Shown piece after piece: positions 1 to 7,340 of a DNA stretch of 7,878 nucleotides. Source of the DNA: Bacteroidales bacterium UBA3289 (lineage in GTDB: Bacteria; Bacteroidota; Bacteroidia; Bacteroidales; UBA932); the NCBI GenBank assembly GCA_002361625.1, contig DETL01000005.1, positions 24,357 to 32,234 on the forward strand, given 5' to 3'. The position numbers and the translations under genes are program-made. The notes beneath the pieces were generated by a model. The model saw only the letters and a program-made list of their open reading frames with translations. It made no database searches and was not told the origin of the DNA. Every line of letters starts with the position of its first letter. The stretch's first letter is position 1.

Positions 1-507
1 ATGATCGTCATGGACGAGGACGACTGCATGGTGTCCGTGGCGAAATTCTTCCTGGAATTCACCGTGGGAGAATCCTGCGGCAAGTGCACGCCGTGCCGGA
101 TCGGCAACAAGCGGATGCTGGAAATCCTGGACCGCATTACCGAGGGCCGCGGGAAGATGGAGGATATCGACAAGCTCGAGAATCTCGCGAAGGTCATCAA
201 GGACACCGCCCTGTGCGGTCTGGGACAGACCTCCCCGAATCCGGTGCTGTCCACCCTTTCGAACTTCCGCGAAGAGTATGTGGAGCATGTGAAGGACCAC
301 GTGTGCCGTGCCCACAAGTGCAAGGCGCTCCTGACCTACTCCATCGATCCGGTCCTGTGCAAGGGCTGCAGCCTGTGCGCCCGCAACTGCCCGGCGGAGG
401 CCATCGCCGGCGAGGTCCGGAAGCCTTTCGTCATCAATCCCGAGAAGTGCATCCGCTGCGGCATGTGCCTGTCCCGCTGTAAGTTCGGTGCCATCCACGT
501 AATCTAG
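1..507 (+). CDS. hydB: [FeFe] hydrogenase NuoF-like flavoprotein subunit HydB, C-terminal 168 residues (5' end outside window)
   Basis: This is the end of the NADH-binding, FMN and iron-sulfur subunit of a cytoplasmic multimeric [FeFe] hydrogenase; the family passes electrons between NAD(H), ferredoxin and HydA. The ATG at position 1 is an internal methionine inside a conserved NuoF segment, so the real start and the FMN/NADH domain lie upstream. In the visible part, ESCGKCTPCR with Cys26, 29 and 32 plus Cys72 (ALCGLG) are the four ligands of the NuoF [4Fe-4S] cluster. A His/Cys-rich linker (His100, Cys102, His105, Cys107) follows. The tail is a two-cluster ferredoxin with CxxCxxCxxxC at Cys120-130 and Cys150-160. 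This fused tail is typical of HydB and is absent from plain complex I NuoF. hydA starts 9 nt after the stop, and an AGGA overlapping that stop serves it. The identification is firm; bifurcating versus simple NAD-linked activity is not decided by this fragment. Confidence 0.93.
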   Translation: MIVMDEDDCMVSVAKFFLEFTVGESCGKCTPCRIGNKRMLEILDRITEGRGKMEDIDKLENLAKVIKDTALCGLGQTSPNPVLSTLSNFREEYVEHVKDHVCRAHKCKALLTYSIDPVLCKGCSLCARNCPAEAIAGEVRKPFVINPEKCIRCGMCLSRCKFGAIHVI

Positions 508-516
508 GAACGCCCT

Positions 517-2277
517 ATGGAAAACCTGATCAACCTGACAATCGACAACCGGCCCGTCTCCGTTCCCAAGGGAACCACCGTCCTGGACGCGGCCGCTTCC
601 GTGGGGATCGACATTCCCGCCCTGTGTCATCTGAATCTCAAGGGAACCTGTGTCCGGAATGCTCCCGCCTCCTGCCGTATCTGCGTGGTGGAAGTGCAGG
701 GCCGGCGCAACCTGGCCCCTTCCTGCGCCACGCAAGTCATGGAAGGAATGGTCGTCAAGACCAATTCCGCCCGGGTCATCCGTGCCCGCAAAACCGTTGC
801 GGAACTCATCCTCTCGGACCATCCGAACGACTGTCTGACCTGTCCCAAGTGCGGCGACTGCGAACTGCAGGCGCTCGTGACCCGGTTCAACATCCGGGAG
901 ATGCCTTTCCAGGGCGAGCAGTCCTCCCGGAAGAAGGAGCACACCGTTTCCATTACGCGCAACATGGACAAGTGCATCCTGTGCCGCCGCTGCGAGAGCG
1001 TATGCAACAATGTGCAGACGGTCGGGGTCCTGGGGGCCGTGCGCCGCGGTTTCGACACCACGATCGCTCCCACTTTCGACCGGATGTTCAAGGATACGGA
1101 CTGCACCTACTGCGGCCAGTGCGTGGCCGTGTGTCCGACCGGCGCCCTCACCGAACGGGACAATACGGACCGGCTCCTGGACGATCTCTGCGACCCCGAC
1201 AAGGTCGTGATCGCCCAGCCCGCCCCGGCGGTGCGCGTTGCCCTCGGCGAGGAATTCGGCTATGCGTCCGGCACCATCGTCACCGGGAAACTGGCCACCT
1301 CGCTCCGGCGTCTCGGTTTCGACTATGTCTTTGATACCGACTTCGGTGCGGACCTCACGATCATGGAGGAAGGCTCCGAAATCCTCGCCCGGCTGAAGGC
1401 CTTCCTCGGCGGAGACAAGACGGTGAAGCTCCCGATCATGACTTCCTGCTGCCCCGCCTGGGTCAATTTCTACGAGCACAATTACCCGGACCTGCTGGAT
1501 TACCCGTCCACGGCCAAGTCCCCGGCGCAGATGTTCGGGGCCATCGCCAAGACCTACTGGGCCCAGAAGATGGGCATCCCGCGCGAGAAACTGGTGGTCG
1601 TGTCCATCATGCCGTGCCTGGCCAAGAAATTCGAGTGCGAGCGCGAGGAATTCAAGGTGGATGGCAATCCCGACGTGGACTACAGCATTTCCACGCGGGA
1701 ACTGGCGCGCCTCATCAAACGCTCGAACATCGATTTCCGCTGCCTGGAGGATACGGACTTCGACAAGCCGCTGGGCGAGAGTTCCGGAGCGGCGGCCATC
1801 TTCGGCGCCACCGGCGGCGTGATGGAGGCGGCGCTCCGAACCGTGTATGAGGTATATACGGGAAAGACGCTTCCGCGCCTGGAATTCACCGAGGTACGCG
1901 GCCTGGACGGCATCAAGGAGGCGACCATCGACCTGGCCGGTTTCCCGCTCAAGGTCTGCGTCGCCCATACGCTGGGCAACGCCCGGTATCTGATGGACAA
2001 GCTCCGCGCCGGCGAGCTGGATTATCACGTGGTGGAGGTCATGGCATGCCCGGCCGGCTGCATCGACGGCGGCGGACAGCCGTATCACCACGGTGACGTG
2101 GAAATCATCAAGGCCCGTGCGAAGGCCATCTATGCGGAGGATGCCGGAAAGCCCATCCGCAAGAGCCATGAGAATCCGGATATCCAGAAGCTGTACCGGG
2201 AGTTCCTGGGCGCACCGCTCAGCGAGCGTTCGCACCATCTGCTCCACACCCGTTATTTCGATAAATCCCTCAAGTAG
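517..2277 (+). CDS. hydA: [FeFe] hydrogenase catalytic subunit HydA
   Basis: Cytoplasmic catalytic subunit, 586 residues, for reversible H2 oxidation and proton reduction at the H-cluster. The N-terminus has a plant-type [2Fe-2S] domain (Cys37, 53, 56, 70), then a His-ligated [4Fe-4S] site (His102, Cys106, 109, 115), then two [4Fe-4S] ferredoxin motifs (Cys153-163 and Cys196-206). The H-cluster signatures are TSCCPAW (Cys311/312), MPCLAKKFE (Cys367) and MACPAGCIDGGGQP (Cys511/515). Residues matching the clostridial proton path (Glu285, Glu288, Cys311, Ser331) are kept, so the enzyme looks functional. A small-subunit-like C-terminal segment (about 550-580) ends the protein, without the extra C-terminal [2Fe-2S] domain seen in Thermotoga HydA. 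The start is supported by AGGA at 506-509, seven bases upstream. The hydB and hydC neighbours point to a group A3-like trimeric NAD-linked enzyme; that class is inferred from context. Confidence 0.97.
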   Translation: MENLINLTIDNRPVSVPKGTTVLDAAASVGIDIPALCHLNLKGTCVRNAPASCRICVVEVQGRRNLAPSCATQVMEGMVVKTNSARVIRARKTVAELILSDHPNDCLTCPKCGDCELQALVTRFNIREMPFQGEQSSRKKEHTVSITRNMDKCILCRRCESVCNNVQTVGVLGAVRRGFDTTIAPTFDRMFKDTDCTYCGQCVAVCPTGALTERDNTDRLLDDLCDPDKVVIAQPAPAVRVALGEEFGYASGTIVTGKLATSLRRLGFDYVFDTDFGADLTIMEEGSEILARLKAFLGGDKTVKLPIMTSCCPAWVNFYEHNYPDLLDYPSTAKSPAQMFGAIAKTYWAQKMGIPREKLVVVSIMPCLAKKFECEREEFKVDGNPDVDYSISTRELARLIKRSNIDFRCLEDTDFDKPLGESSGAAAIFGATGGVMEAALRTVYEVYTGKTLPRLEFTEVRGLDGIKEATIDLAGFPLKVCVAHTLGNARYLMDKLRAGELDYHVVEVMACPAGCIDGGGQPYHHGDVEIIKARAKAIYAEDAGKPIRKSHENPDIQKLYREFLGAPLSERSHHLLHTRYFDKSLK

Positions 2278-2279
2278 CC

Positions 2280-2759
2280 ATGAGTGAACTGATAATATCC
2301 TGCGAGGCCGTCCGGGAAGTGGAGGCCCTCTGCGACGAGTTCCATAACGATCCGGGCGAACTGATCGCCATCCTGCATGCCGTCCAGAACAAACTGGGTT
2401 ATCTGCCGGAGGAGGTGCAGCGTGTCATTGCCCGGAAACTGGGCATCCCGGCGTCGAAAGTGTACGGAGTGGTGACTTTCTATTCCTTCTTTTCGATGAC
2501 CCCGAAAGGCCGGAATCCCGTTTCGGTGTGCCTGGGAACCGCCTGCTATGTCCGTGGCTCCGACAAGGTGCTGGAAGAGTTCAAGCGCGTGCTGGGCATC
2601 GAAGTGGGGGAGACCACGCCCGACGGACGGTTCTCCCTGGACTGCCTGCGCTGCGTGGGAGCCTGCGGCCTGGCACCGGTGGCCACCATCGGCGAAAAGG
2701 TCTATGGCCGCCTGAATCCTTCCGATATCAAGAAGATCGTGGCCGAGTTCGAGGACTGA
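2280..2759 (+). CDS. hydC: [FeFe] hydrogenase NuoE-like [2Fe-2S] subunit HydC
   Basis: Thioredoxin-fold [2Fe-2S] subunit, 159 residues, the usual length for the NuoE/24-kDa family. A helical N-terminal part (about 10-60, including YLPEEVQRVIARKLGIP) precedes the cluster-binding domain. The four ligands are Cys84 and Cys89 (CLGTAC) and Cys125 and Cys129 (CVGAC). In HydABC-type enzymes this subunit docks on the NuoF-like subunit and completes its electron-transfer part. The ATG lies 2 nt after the hydA stop, which suggests translational coupling; no clear Shine-Dalgarno sequence is visible. The gene order here is B-A-C, whereas Thermotoga has C-B-A. The gene ends 4 bp from the stop of the opposing hydF. 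The family call is very safe; the hydrogenase assignment rests on the operon. Confidence 0.95.
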   Translation: MSELIISCEAVREVEALCDEFHNDPGELIAILHAVQNKLGYLPEEVQRVIARKLGIPASKVYGVVTFYSFFSMTPKGRNPVSVCLGTACYVRGSDKVLEEFKRVLGIEVGETTPDGRFSLDCLRCVGACGLAPVATIGEKVYGRLNPSDIKKIVAEFED

Positions 2760-2763
2760 TCCT

Positions 2764-3822
2764 TCAGGGAATCCGCACCCGGTCCAGCATGCCCTGCAAC
2801 TTGGCCAGGGCGATCCCGTAATTCGTGATGGGCACTCCCGCAAGGAGTGCCTTTCCCGTACGGAAACGGACGAGGAACTTGTTCGCCACGCAGGCCCCGC
2901 AATGGATGATGAGGGCATAGGGCGTCAAATCGTCCGGGAAATCGTTCCCCGCGGCGATCTCCACCCGGACATCGGCCAGCTTCCGGAGCAGCGCCGGGAT
3001 TTTTATCCTTCCGATATCCTCCGTATCAGGCACATGCGTGCAGGCCTCAGCGATGAGGACACGATCGCCGGGTTGGAGTTTGTCGATGGCGCCGGCCCCT
3101 TCCACGAAGGTCCGGACGTCCCCTTTCTGTGCCGCCAGCAGGATGGAGAAGGACGTGAGGGGCAGGTCGGCGGGAATGGCGGCGTTCACCTGTCTGAATA
3201 CCTGCGAATCCGTGATGACCAGCGCCGGAGAGCATTCCAGGGCCTTTCGGAGCGTTTCCGGCGTACAGCAGCAGGGAATGCAGCCCCGGTCCAGCAACTC
3301 CCGGATCACTTGCACCTGCGGCAGGATGATCCGTCCTTTCGGCGCCTCGCTGTCCTGCGGCATCACGAGCACGACCTTGTCGCCGGGTTTGACGAGGTTG
3401 CCGGTGAGGAATCGCTTTTCTTCCCGGGGCAGTGCCTGGGCGATCCGCTGCAAAAGCCCGTCCGGTGTGTCTTCCTTTTCATAAACGACGGAGGGGATAC
3501 CGGCCTCCCGAAGTGTCTCCAACAGCGATTTCATGGCAGCGTCCTTCGCTTGCAGGACGACCGCGACATCGGTCTGGCCGATGACCGCTTCCGTCCGCCG
3601 TTTCCGCTCCGGACCCAGGACGGAGGCGTCGTCGATGCCGGCCGTGTCCACCAGGACTGCAGGGCCGATGCCGTACGGGAGTTCGATGGCTTTCCGGACC
3701 GGGTCGGTCGTCGTGCCGGGCTGGGGGCTTACGAGGGAAACCTCCTGGCCGCATAAGGCGTTGACCAGCGTGGATTTGCCGCTGTTCGTGGGACCGAAGA
3801 AGGCGATGTGGATGCGTTCCAT
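2764..3822 (-). CDS. hydF: [FeFe] hydrogenase maturation GTPase HydF, short form with altered G4/G5
   Basis: HydF is the scaffold that receives the diiron precursor built with HydE and HydG products and delivers it to apo-HydA. This copy has 352 residues; about 400 is usual. The GTPase domain has a P-loop (GPTNSGKST, 10-18), a TTT switch I (37-39) and DTAG (59-62). The expected NKxD G4 motif reads EKED (115-118), and no G5 SA-type motif follows: only about 25 residues separate G4 from the conserved LVKPGD/LVMPQDSEAPKGR start of the dimerisation domain. A C-x-x-C-C-C run lies at 181-186. The C-terminal cluster domain has Cys261-x-His263 and His307-Cys308-x-x-Cys311, the CxH...HCxxC signature of HydF. 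The start at MERIHIAFFG fits the family, 4 nt after the hydG stop; a longer open frame to 3966 only overlaps hydG. Last gene of the maturase operon. Confidence 0.93.
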   Translation of the reverse strand: MERIHIAFFGPTNSGKSTLVNALCGQEVSLVSPQPGTTTDPVRKAIELPYGIGPAVLVDTAGIDDASVLGPERKRRTEAVIGQTDVAVVLQAKDAAMKSLLETLREAGIPSVVYEKEDTPDGLLQRIAQALPREEKRFLTGNLVKPGDKVVLVMPQDSEAPKGRIILPQVQVIRELLDRGCIPCCCTPETLRKALECSPALVITDSQVFRQVNAAIPADLPLTSFSILLAAQKGDVRTFVEGAGAIDKLQPGDRVLIAEACTHVPDTEDIGRIKIPALLRKLADVRVEIAAGNDFPDDLTPYALIIHCGACVANKFLVRFRTGKALLAGVPITNYGIALAKLQGMLDRVRIP

Positions 3823-3826
3823 GGGC

Positions 3827-5260
3827 TTAGAATCTGAAATCGTGTGCTCCCTGGCCGATCTCCGCGAGGTGGCGGCGGGTGATCTCCCGGATCTTTCCTT
3901 CGGGAATGTCCGAGAGGCATTCCGCGATGAGTTTCTCGCCTTTCGCGCGGGTTTCCGGCGAGGCAAAGTCCACGAGGTACTCCTTCAGCGTCATCAGGGC
4001 GTTGGGCGTGCAGCAGAGGCTGATTTTCCCGCTTTTGCACAGGGACATGAACCGGTCGCCGGTACGGCCTTCCCGGTAGCAGGCCGTGCAGAAACTGGGA
4101 ATGTGCCGGTTGTCCAGCAGCCAGCCCACGACCTCGTCCAGCGGACGGGTGTCCGAGACGTCGAACTGGGCAGTCTCATCGTGCCGTTCCACGCTGGTAT
4201 ATCCGCCTACGCTGGTCCGCGAACCGCCGCTGATCTGCGAGATGCCGCAGTCCAGCAGTTCTTCCCGCATCCGGACGGATTCCCGGGTGGAGATGATCAT
4301 GCCCGTGTAGGGGACGGCCACGCGGAGGACGGCGACGAGTTTCCGGAAAATCGCGTCCGGGAGGGCGTCGGGGAAGTCTTTCGTGTCGATGTCGTCGGCC
4401 GGGCAGATGCGCGGGACGCTGATCGTATGCGGTCCCACGCCGAACCGGGCTTCCAGGTGCTCGGCATGCATCAGGAGGGCGGTGAGTTCATAGCGGTATC
4501 CGCCGAGTCCGAACAGGACGCCGATGCCTACGTCGTCGCAGCCCCCTTCCTGCGCCCGGTCCATCGCCTCGGTGTGGTATTCGTAATTGCTTTTGGGACC
4601 GGTGGGGTGCAGTTTCAGGTATTCTTCCCGGTTATAGGTCTCCTGGAATAGGATATACGTGCCGATGCCCGCCGCCTTCAGTTTCCGGTAGGATTCCACG
4701 TCCGTTGCGGCGATATTGACATTGACCCGGCGGATGGAATTGCCGCCTTCCCGGACGGAATAGATGGTCCTGATGGACTCCAGGACGTATTCCAGCGGAC
4801 TGTTCCGCGGATCTTCACCGGTCTCCAGGGCCAGGCGCTTGTGTCCGGTGCGGATGAGGGCGCGGACTTCGTCCTCGATCTCCTGCTGGCTGAGCTTCTT
4901 CCGGGGAATCGTGCGGTTCTTCGCGTGGAAGGGGCAATAGACACAGCCGTTGATGCAGTAATTGGACAGGTACAGGGGGGCGAACAGCACGATCCGGTTT
5001 CCGTAGAACCGGTGCTTGATTTCCTTCGCCAGGCTGTAGATGCGGGCTTCCAGTTCCGGGTCGTCGCAGTCCATCAGGATGGCTGCTTCCCGATGTGTGA
5101 GGCCCTTGCATTGGGCCGCCTTTTCCAGGATGGCTTTCACCCGCTGCGGGTTCTTGCTTTCCCGGGCGGCTTCTTCCAGGCTTTCCAGCACTTCGCCATG
5201 GTCGATGAATTCCGTGGCGTGGGTCGATAGGGGGTTGTACATGGTTTCAGCGTTCGTCAT
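3827..5260 (-). CDS. hydG: [FeFe] hydrogenase maturase HydG, radical SAM tyrosine lyase
   Basis: HydG cleaves tyrosine by radical SAM chemistry to give p-cresol, CO and cyanide, which enter an Fe(CO)2(CN) synthon for the H-cluster. The 477 residues carry the radical SAM CX3CX2C motif at Cys102, 106 and 109 (CINGCVYC). The C-terminal CX2CX22C motif for the auxiliary cluster is at Cys391, 394 and 417, and it separates HydG from the thiamine enzyme ThiH. The conserved C-terminal block around 388-425 (SFCTACYREGRTGDRF) is clear. The chosen ATG at 5260 lies inside the end of hydE (14-bp overlap) and has GGAG three bases upstream. The second Met, at 5242, starts the usual MYN... family N-terminus and would give 471 residues; it sits 4 nt after the hydE stop but has no Shine-Dalgarno, so the exact start is open. 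hydF follows after 4 nt. Confidence 0.96.
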   Translation of the reverse strand: MTNAETMYNPLSTHATEFIDHGEVLESLEEAARESKNPQRVKAILEKAAQCKGLTHREAAILMDCDDPELEARIYSLAKEIKHRFYGNRIVLFAPLYLSNYCINGCVYCPFHAKNRTIPRKKLSQQEIEDEVRALIRTGHKRLALETGEDPRNSPLEYVLESIRTIYSVREGGNSIRRVNVNIAATDVESYRKLKAAGIGTYILFQETYNREEYLKLHPTGPKSNYEYHTEAMDRAQEGGCDDVGIGVLFGLGGYRYELTALLMHAEHLEARFGVGPHTISVPRICPADDIDTKDFPDALPDAIFRKLVAVLRVAVPYTGMIISTRESVRMREELLDCGISQISGGSRTSVGGYTSVERHDETAQFDVSDTRPLDEVVGWLLDNRHIPSFCTACYREGRTGDRFMSLCKSGKISLCCTPNALMTLKEYLVDFASPETRAKGEKLIAECLSDIPEGKIREITRRHLAEIGQGAHDFRF

Positions 5261-6266
5261 AATCTCCGCGGAACGGGCTGACAGCGTAGCCGATGGCGGA
5301 TAGTTCTCGTTCGATCGTTTGAAGTTCTTCGTGGCTCTTCCCGGCATAGAGGGCGTAATCCGCCCGGCGGGTGGCCGGTGTGAAGGAGGGCATGATGACA
5401 TTGGCCCCGGCGAGGATGCCTTGCCGCCTTCCGTCGGGGAGAAGTGTGGACAGGGCGGTCGTCGCCGGCACCAGCAGTTTCGGAAACATCAGCCGCAGGA
5501 TGGAGTAGAGCCGCAGCGTCTTGTCGGCACTGCCGGGGGACTCGTTCCCGAAAGGGGTGTCCTTCGCCGGGATGAACGGCCCGGCGCCCACCATCTCGGG
5601 CCGGATCCTTTCGATGAGGCGGATGTCCCGGATGAGGTCTTCCGTGGTCTGGAACGGGCTTCCGACCATCATGCCCATGCCGGTCTGGTAACCGAGTTCC
5701 TTCAGGGCCCGGATGCATCGGATGCGTGTTTCCAGACGCATGCTGGTGGGATGCAGCCGCGCGTAATGTTCCGGCGATGCGGTTTCGTGGCGGAGGAGAT
5801 ACCGGTCCGCCCCGCTTTGCTTCAGCAGCCTGTAAGTTTCGACGGGAAGTTCGCCAAGGGACAGGGTAATTGCCGCTTCGGGCCACGAGGCATGGATTTC
5901 GGCCACGGTGCCGGCCAGTTCCAGGGCGGCTGGGGGATTCTCCCCGCCCTGCAGGACAAAGGTCCTCAGGCCGTGCGACCAGGCGTTCTCGCAGGAGGAG
6001 AGGATTTCCTCGCGGGTCAGGGCGTATCGGCGTACGGTCCGGTTGCTCTTCCGGATCCCGCAGTACAGGCAGTCGTTCCGGCACACGTTGCTCCACTCGA
6101 TAAGCGCCCGGAGGTACACCCTTTTCCCGAACCGTTCCTCCGCCACCTCCCGGGCCCGCTCGTGCAGCGCTTCCACCATGGCATCGTCCCGGGTGTCCAG
6201 CAGCATGCGCAGCCCCTCGTCATCCAGGGTCCGCCTGTCCTGTATTTCGTCGATCCGGTCTTTCAT
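5247..6266 (-). CDS. hydE: [FeFe] hydrogenase maturase HydE, radical SAM enzyme
   Basis: HydE is a radical SAM enzyme that acts on the HydG product on the way to the diiron core with its azadithiolate bridge. The protein has 339 residues, a normal length. The radical SAM motif CRNDCLYC (Cys62, 66, 69) follows the family phrase RALIEWSN, and YALTREEIL and FVLQGGENP follow it. The three C-terminal cysteines that hold a second, dispensable cluster in some HydE proteins (as in Thermotoga) are absent, so only one cluster is expected. The ATG at 6266 lies 18 nt after the lipoprotein stop; no strong Shine-Dalgarno is visible. The last 14 bp overlap the hydG start chosen here. The related enzymes BioB and PylB are less likely because hydG and hydF are adjacent. 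Confidence 0.96.
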   Translation of the reverse strand: MKDRIDEIQDRRTLDDEGLRMLLDTRDDAMVEALHERAREVAEERFGKRVYLRALIEWSNVCRNDCLYCGIRKSNRTVRRYALTREEILSSCENAWSHGLRTFVLQGGENPPAALELAGTVAEIHASWPEAAITLSLGELPVETYRLLKQSGADRYLLRHETASPEHYARLHPTSMRLETRIRCIRALKELGYQTGMGMMVGSPFQTTEDLIRDIRLIERIRPEMVGAGPFIPAKDTPFGNESPGSADKTLRLYSILRLMFPKLLVPATTALSTLLPDGRRQGILAGANVIMPSFTPATRRADYALYAGKSHEELQTIERELSAIGYAVSPFRGDYDER

Positions 6267-6284
6267 CTCGGCAGTTACACGGGT

Positions 6285-7304
6285 TTAATGGAGCTGGAGG
6301 AAGAAGGTGGTGGAATCGCCGGTATCGTCAAAGATGGTACGCAGGTCTTTCAAGATCACGTCGGGCTGGACAGGACCGGTTTCCCAAAAGGCGTTTCCGC
6401 CGCCCGGGGTCATCTGTTTCGTATTGTTCCAGACGGATTTGCCGATGACGGGGAAATCCGCGAACAGCGGATGCACGCTCCGGAGTTGTTCCTTCGTCGG
6501 GCACCAGCCGGGATTGAGCCAGCAATCGGCCTCCTGCGCATATTCAAAGGCTTTTTCCACGGAGATGACGGAGGACTGGACCTGGCCGGGAACGGCACCG
6601 AGCACCTCGCCGCCGGCATCCCGGATGAGCCGGGTCATGTAGTTGTCGCCGCCGGGGATGTACCACTGGTCCGCATAGGGGATGTTGATGAGAACTTTCC
6701 GGGGCGAGTCCGTCTCTTTTACCAGGGAGCGGTATCGGTCACGGATGCCGGAAAACAGCGAGTCGGCCTCGTGGGACCTGCCGGTCAGGAGTCCGAACAG
6801 CTTGATGTATTCCGCCCGGGCCAACGGATGGCTTTCCAGGTGCTCGTGAATGACCGCCGTCCGGATGCCCAGTTCGCTGAGCTTCTGAAGATACGGCGGT
6901 TCAGCGGCAGAAACGGCGTACGTGATGAGCAGGTCGGGATTCAGTTTCAGGATGGTTTCATAATCCAGCGCTGCATCGTAGCCCACATCCACTGCCCGGG
7001 CCCGCACGTCCGGGTCCGCCACGTAGTTCAGTCCCGATACGGCCGTCACGAGCGAATCGCATCCCAGCGCATCCAGAAAGCCGATATAGGAGGAGGACAT
7101 GCATACGATGCTGTGCATGGGCCCATGGATGGTCAAAGTATCATCCGGTGCTCCAAACGGCGAATGGAGAATGGCCTGGTTTCCTTCGAGTTCCAGCCAC
7201 TCTGCGTATTCCATTCCCGTTCCACGGTCAGGACGGGTCCGGTCCGCGCACGAGGAAAGAGCGCAGAAGACAGCGAGAAGGATGATCAGTCGGGCCGGTT
7301 TCAT
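6285..7304 (-). CDS. ABC transporter substrate-binding lipoprotein, siderophore/cobalamin (BtuF/FhuD-like) type
   Basis: Predicted exported lipoprotein of 339 residues. The N-terminus is a lipoprotein signal peptide: positive MKPAR, a hydrophobic stretch, then the lipobox LSSC with Cys19 as the lipidated residue. The mature part resembles the class III periplasmic binding fold (TroA/BtuF/FhuD superfamily): an early strand ending in IVCMSSSYIGFLDALG, then YETILKLNPDLLITY, a long linker helix, and a C-terminal block with GGGNAFWETG and a following Pro-Asp (about 300-316). That last block is common in Bacteroidota iron-siderophore binding proteins. The ligand cannot be read from sequence; ferric siderophore, haem or cobalamin are all possible. 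No permease or ATPase gene is in the window. It is the first gene of the operon with hydE, hydG and hydF, which suggests a link to metal supply for hydrogenase maturation; that link is inference. The start is fixed by the signal peptide; an upstream open frame to 7661 is only antisense to the neighbour. Confidence 0.85.
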   Translation of the reverse strand: MKPARLIILLAVFCALSSCADRTRPDRGTGMEYAEWLELEGNQAILHSPFGAPDDTLTIHGPMHSIVCMSSSYIGFLDALGCDSLVTAVSGLNYVADPDVRARAVDVGYDAALDYETILKLNPDLLITYAVSAAEPPYLQKLSELGIRTAVIHEHLESHPLARAEYIKLFGLLTGRSHEADSLFSGIRDRYRSLVKETDSPRKVLINIPYADQWYIPGGDNYMTRLIRDAGGEVLGAVPGQVQSSVISVEKAFEYAQEADCWLNPGWCPTKEQLRSVHPLFADFPVIGKSVWNNTKQMTPGGGNAFWETGPVQPDVILKDLRTIFDDTGDSTTFFLQLH

Positions 7305-7306
7305 AG

Positions 7307-7340
7307 TTGTTCCAAAATTACGGAAATCTCCGTATTTTTG
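7307..7340 (+). promoter_or_regulatory. Predicted promoter of the 107-residue protein gene
   Basis: The -7 box TATTTTTG at 7333-7340 matches TAnnTTTG exactly. The best -33 candidate is TTG at 7307-7309, with a long spacer of 23 bp, so this promoter looks weaker than its divergent partner. The start of transcription would fall near 7345-7348, giving a leader of about 10 nt before the ATG at 7356. Confidence 0.5.

Noticed and set aside
1..3. ATG at the first base as the start of hydB
   Set aside because: The following residues are an internal conserved NuoF segment; the NADH/FMN domain must lie upstream of the window.
2253..2918. 221-codon - strand frame across hydC
   Set aside because: It is antisense to hydC and overlaps the end of hydF; it shows no protein-like motif, while hydC has all four cluster cysteines.
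3823..3966. N-terminal extension of hydF upstream of 3822
   Set aside because: It would overlap hydG by over 130 bp, and the added residues are basic, low-complexity antisense-type sequence; the family start fits MERIHIAFFG.
3533..4651. 372-codon + strand open frame antisense to hydF and hydG
   Set aside because: It has no recognisable motif, and the opposite strand encodes conserved HydF and HydG residues throughout; it is a composition artefact.
5261..5401. N-terminal extension of hydG upstream of 5260
   Set aside because: It lies fully inside hydE in another frame and has no similarity to HydG N-termini.
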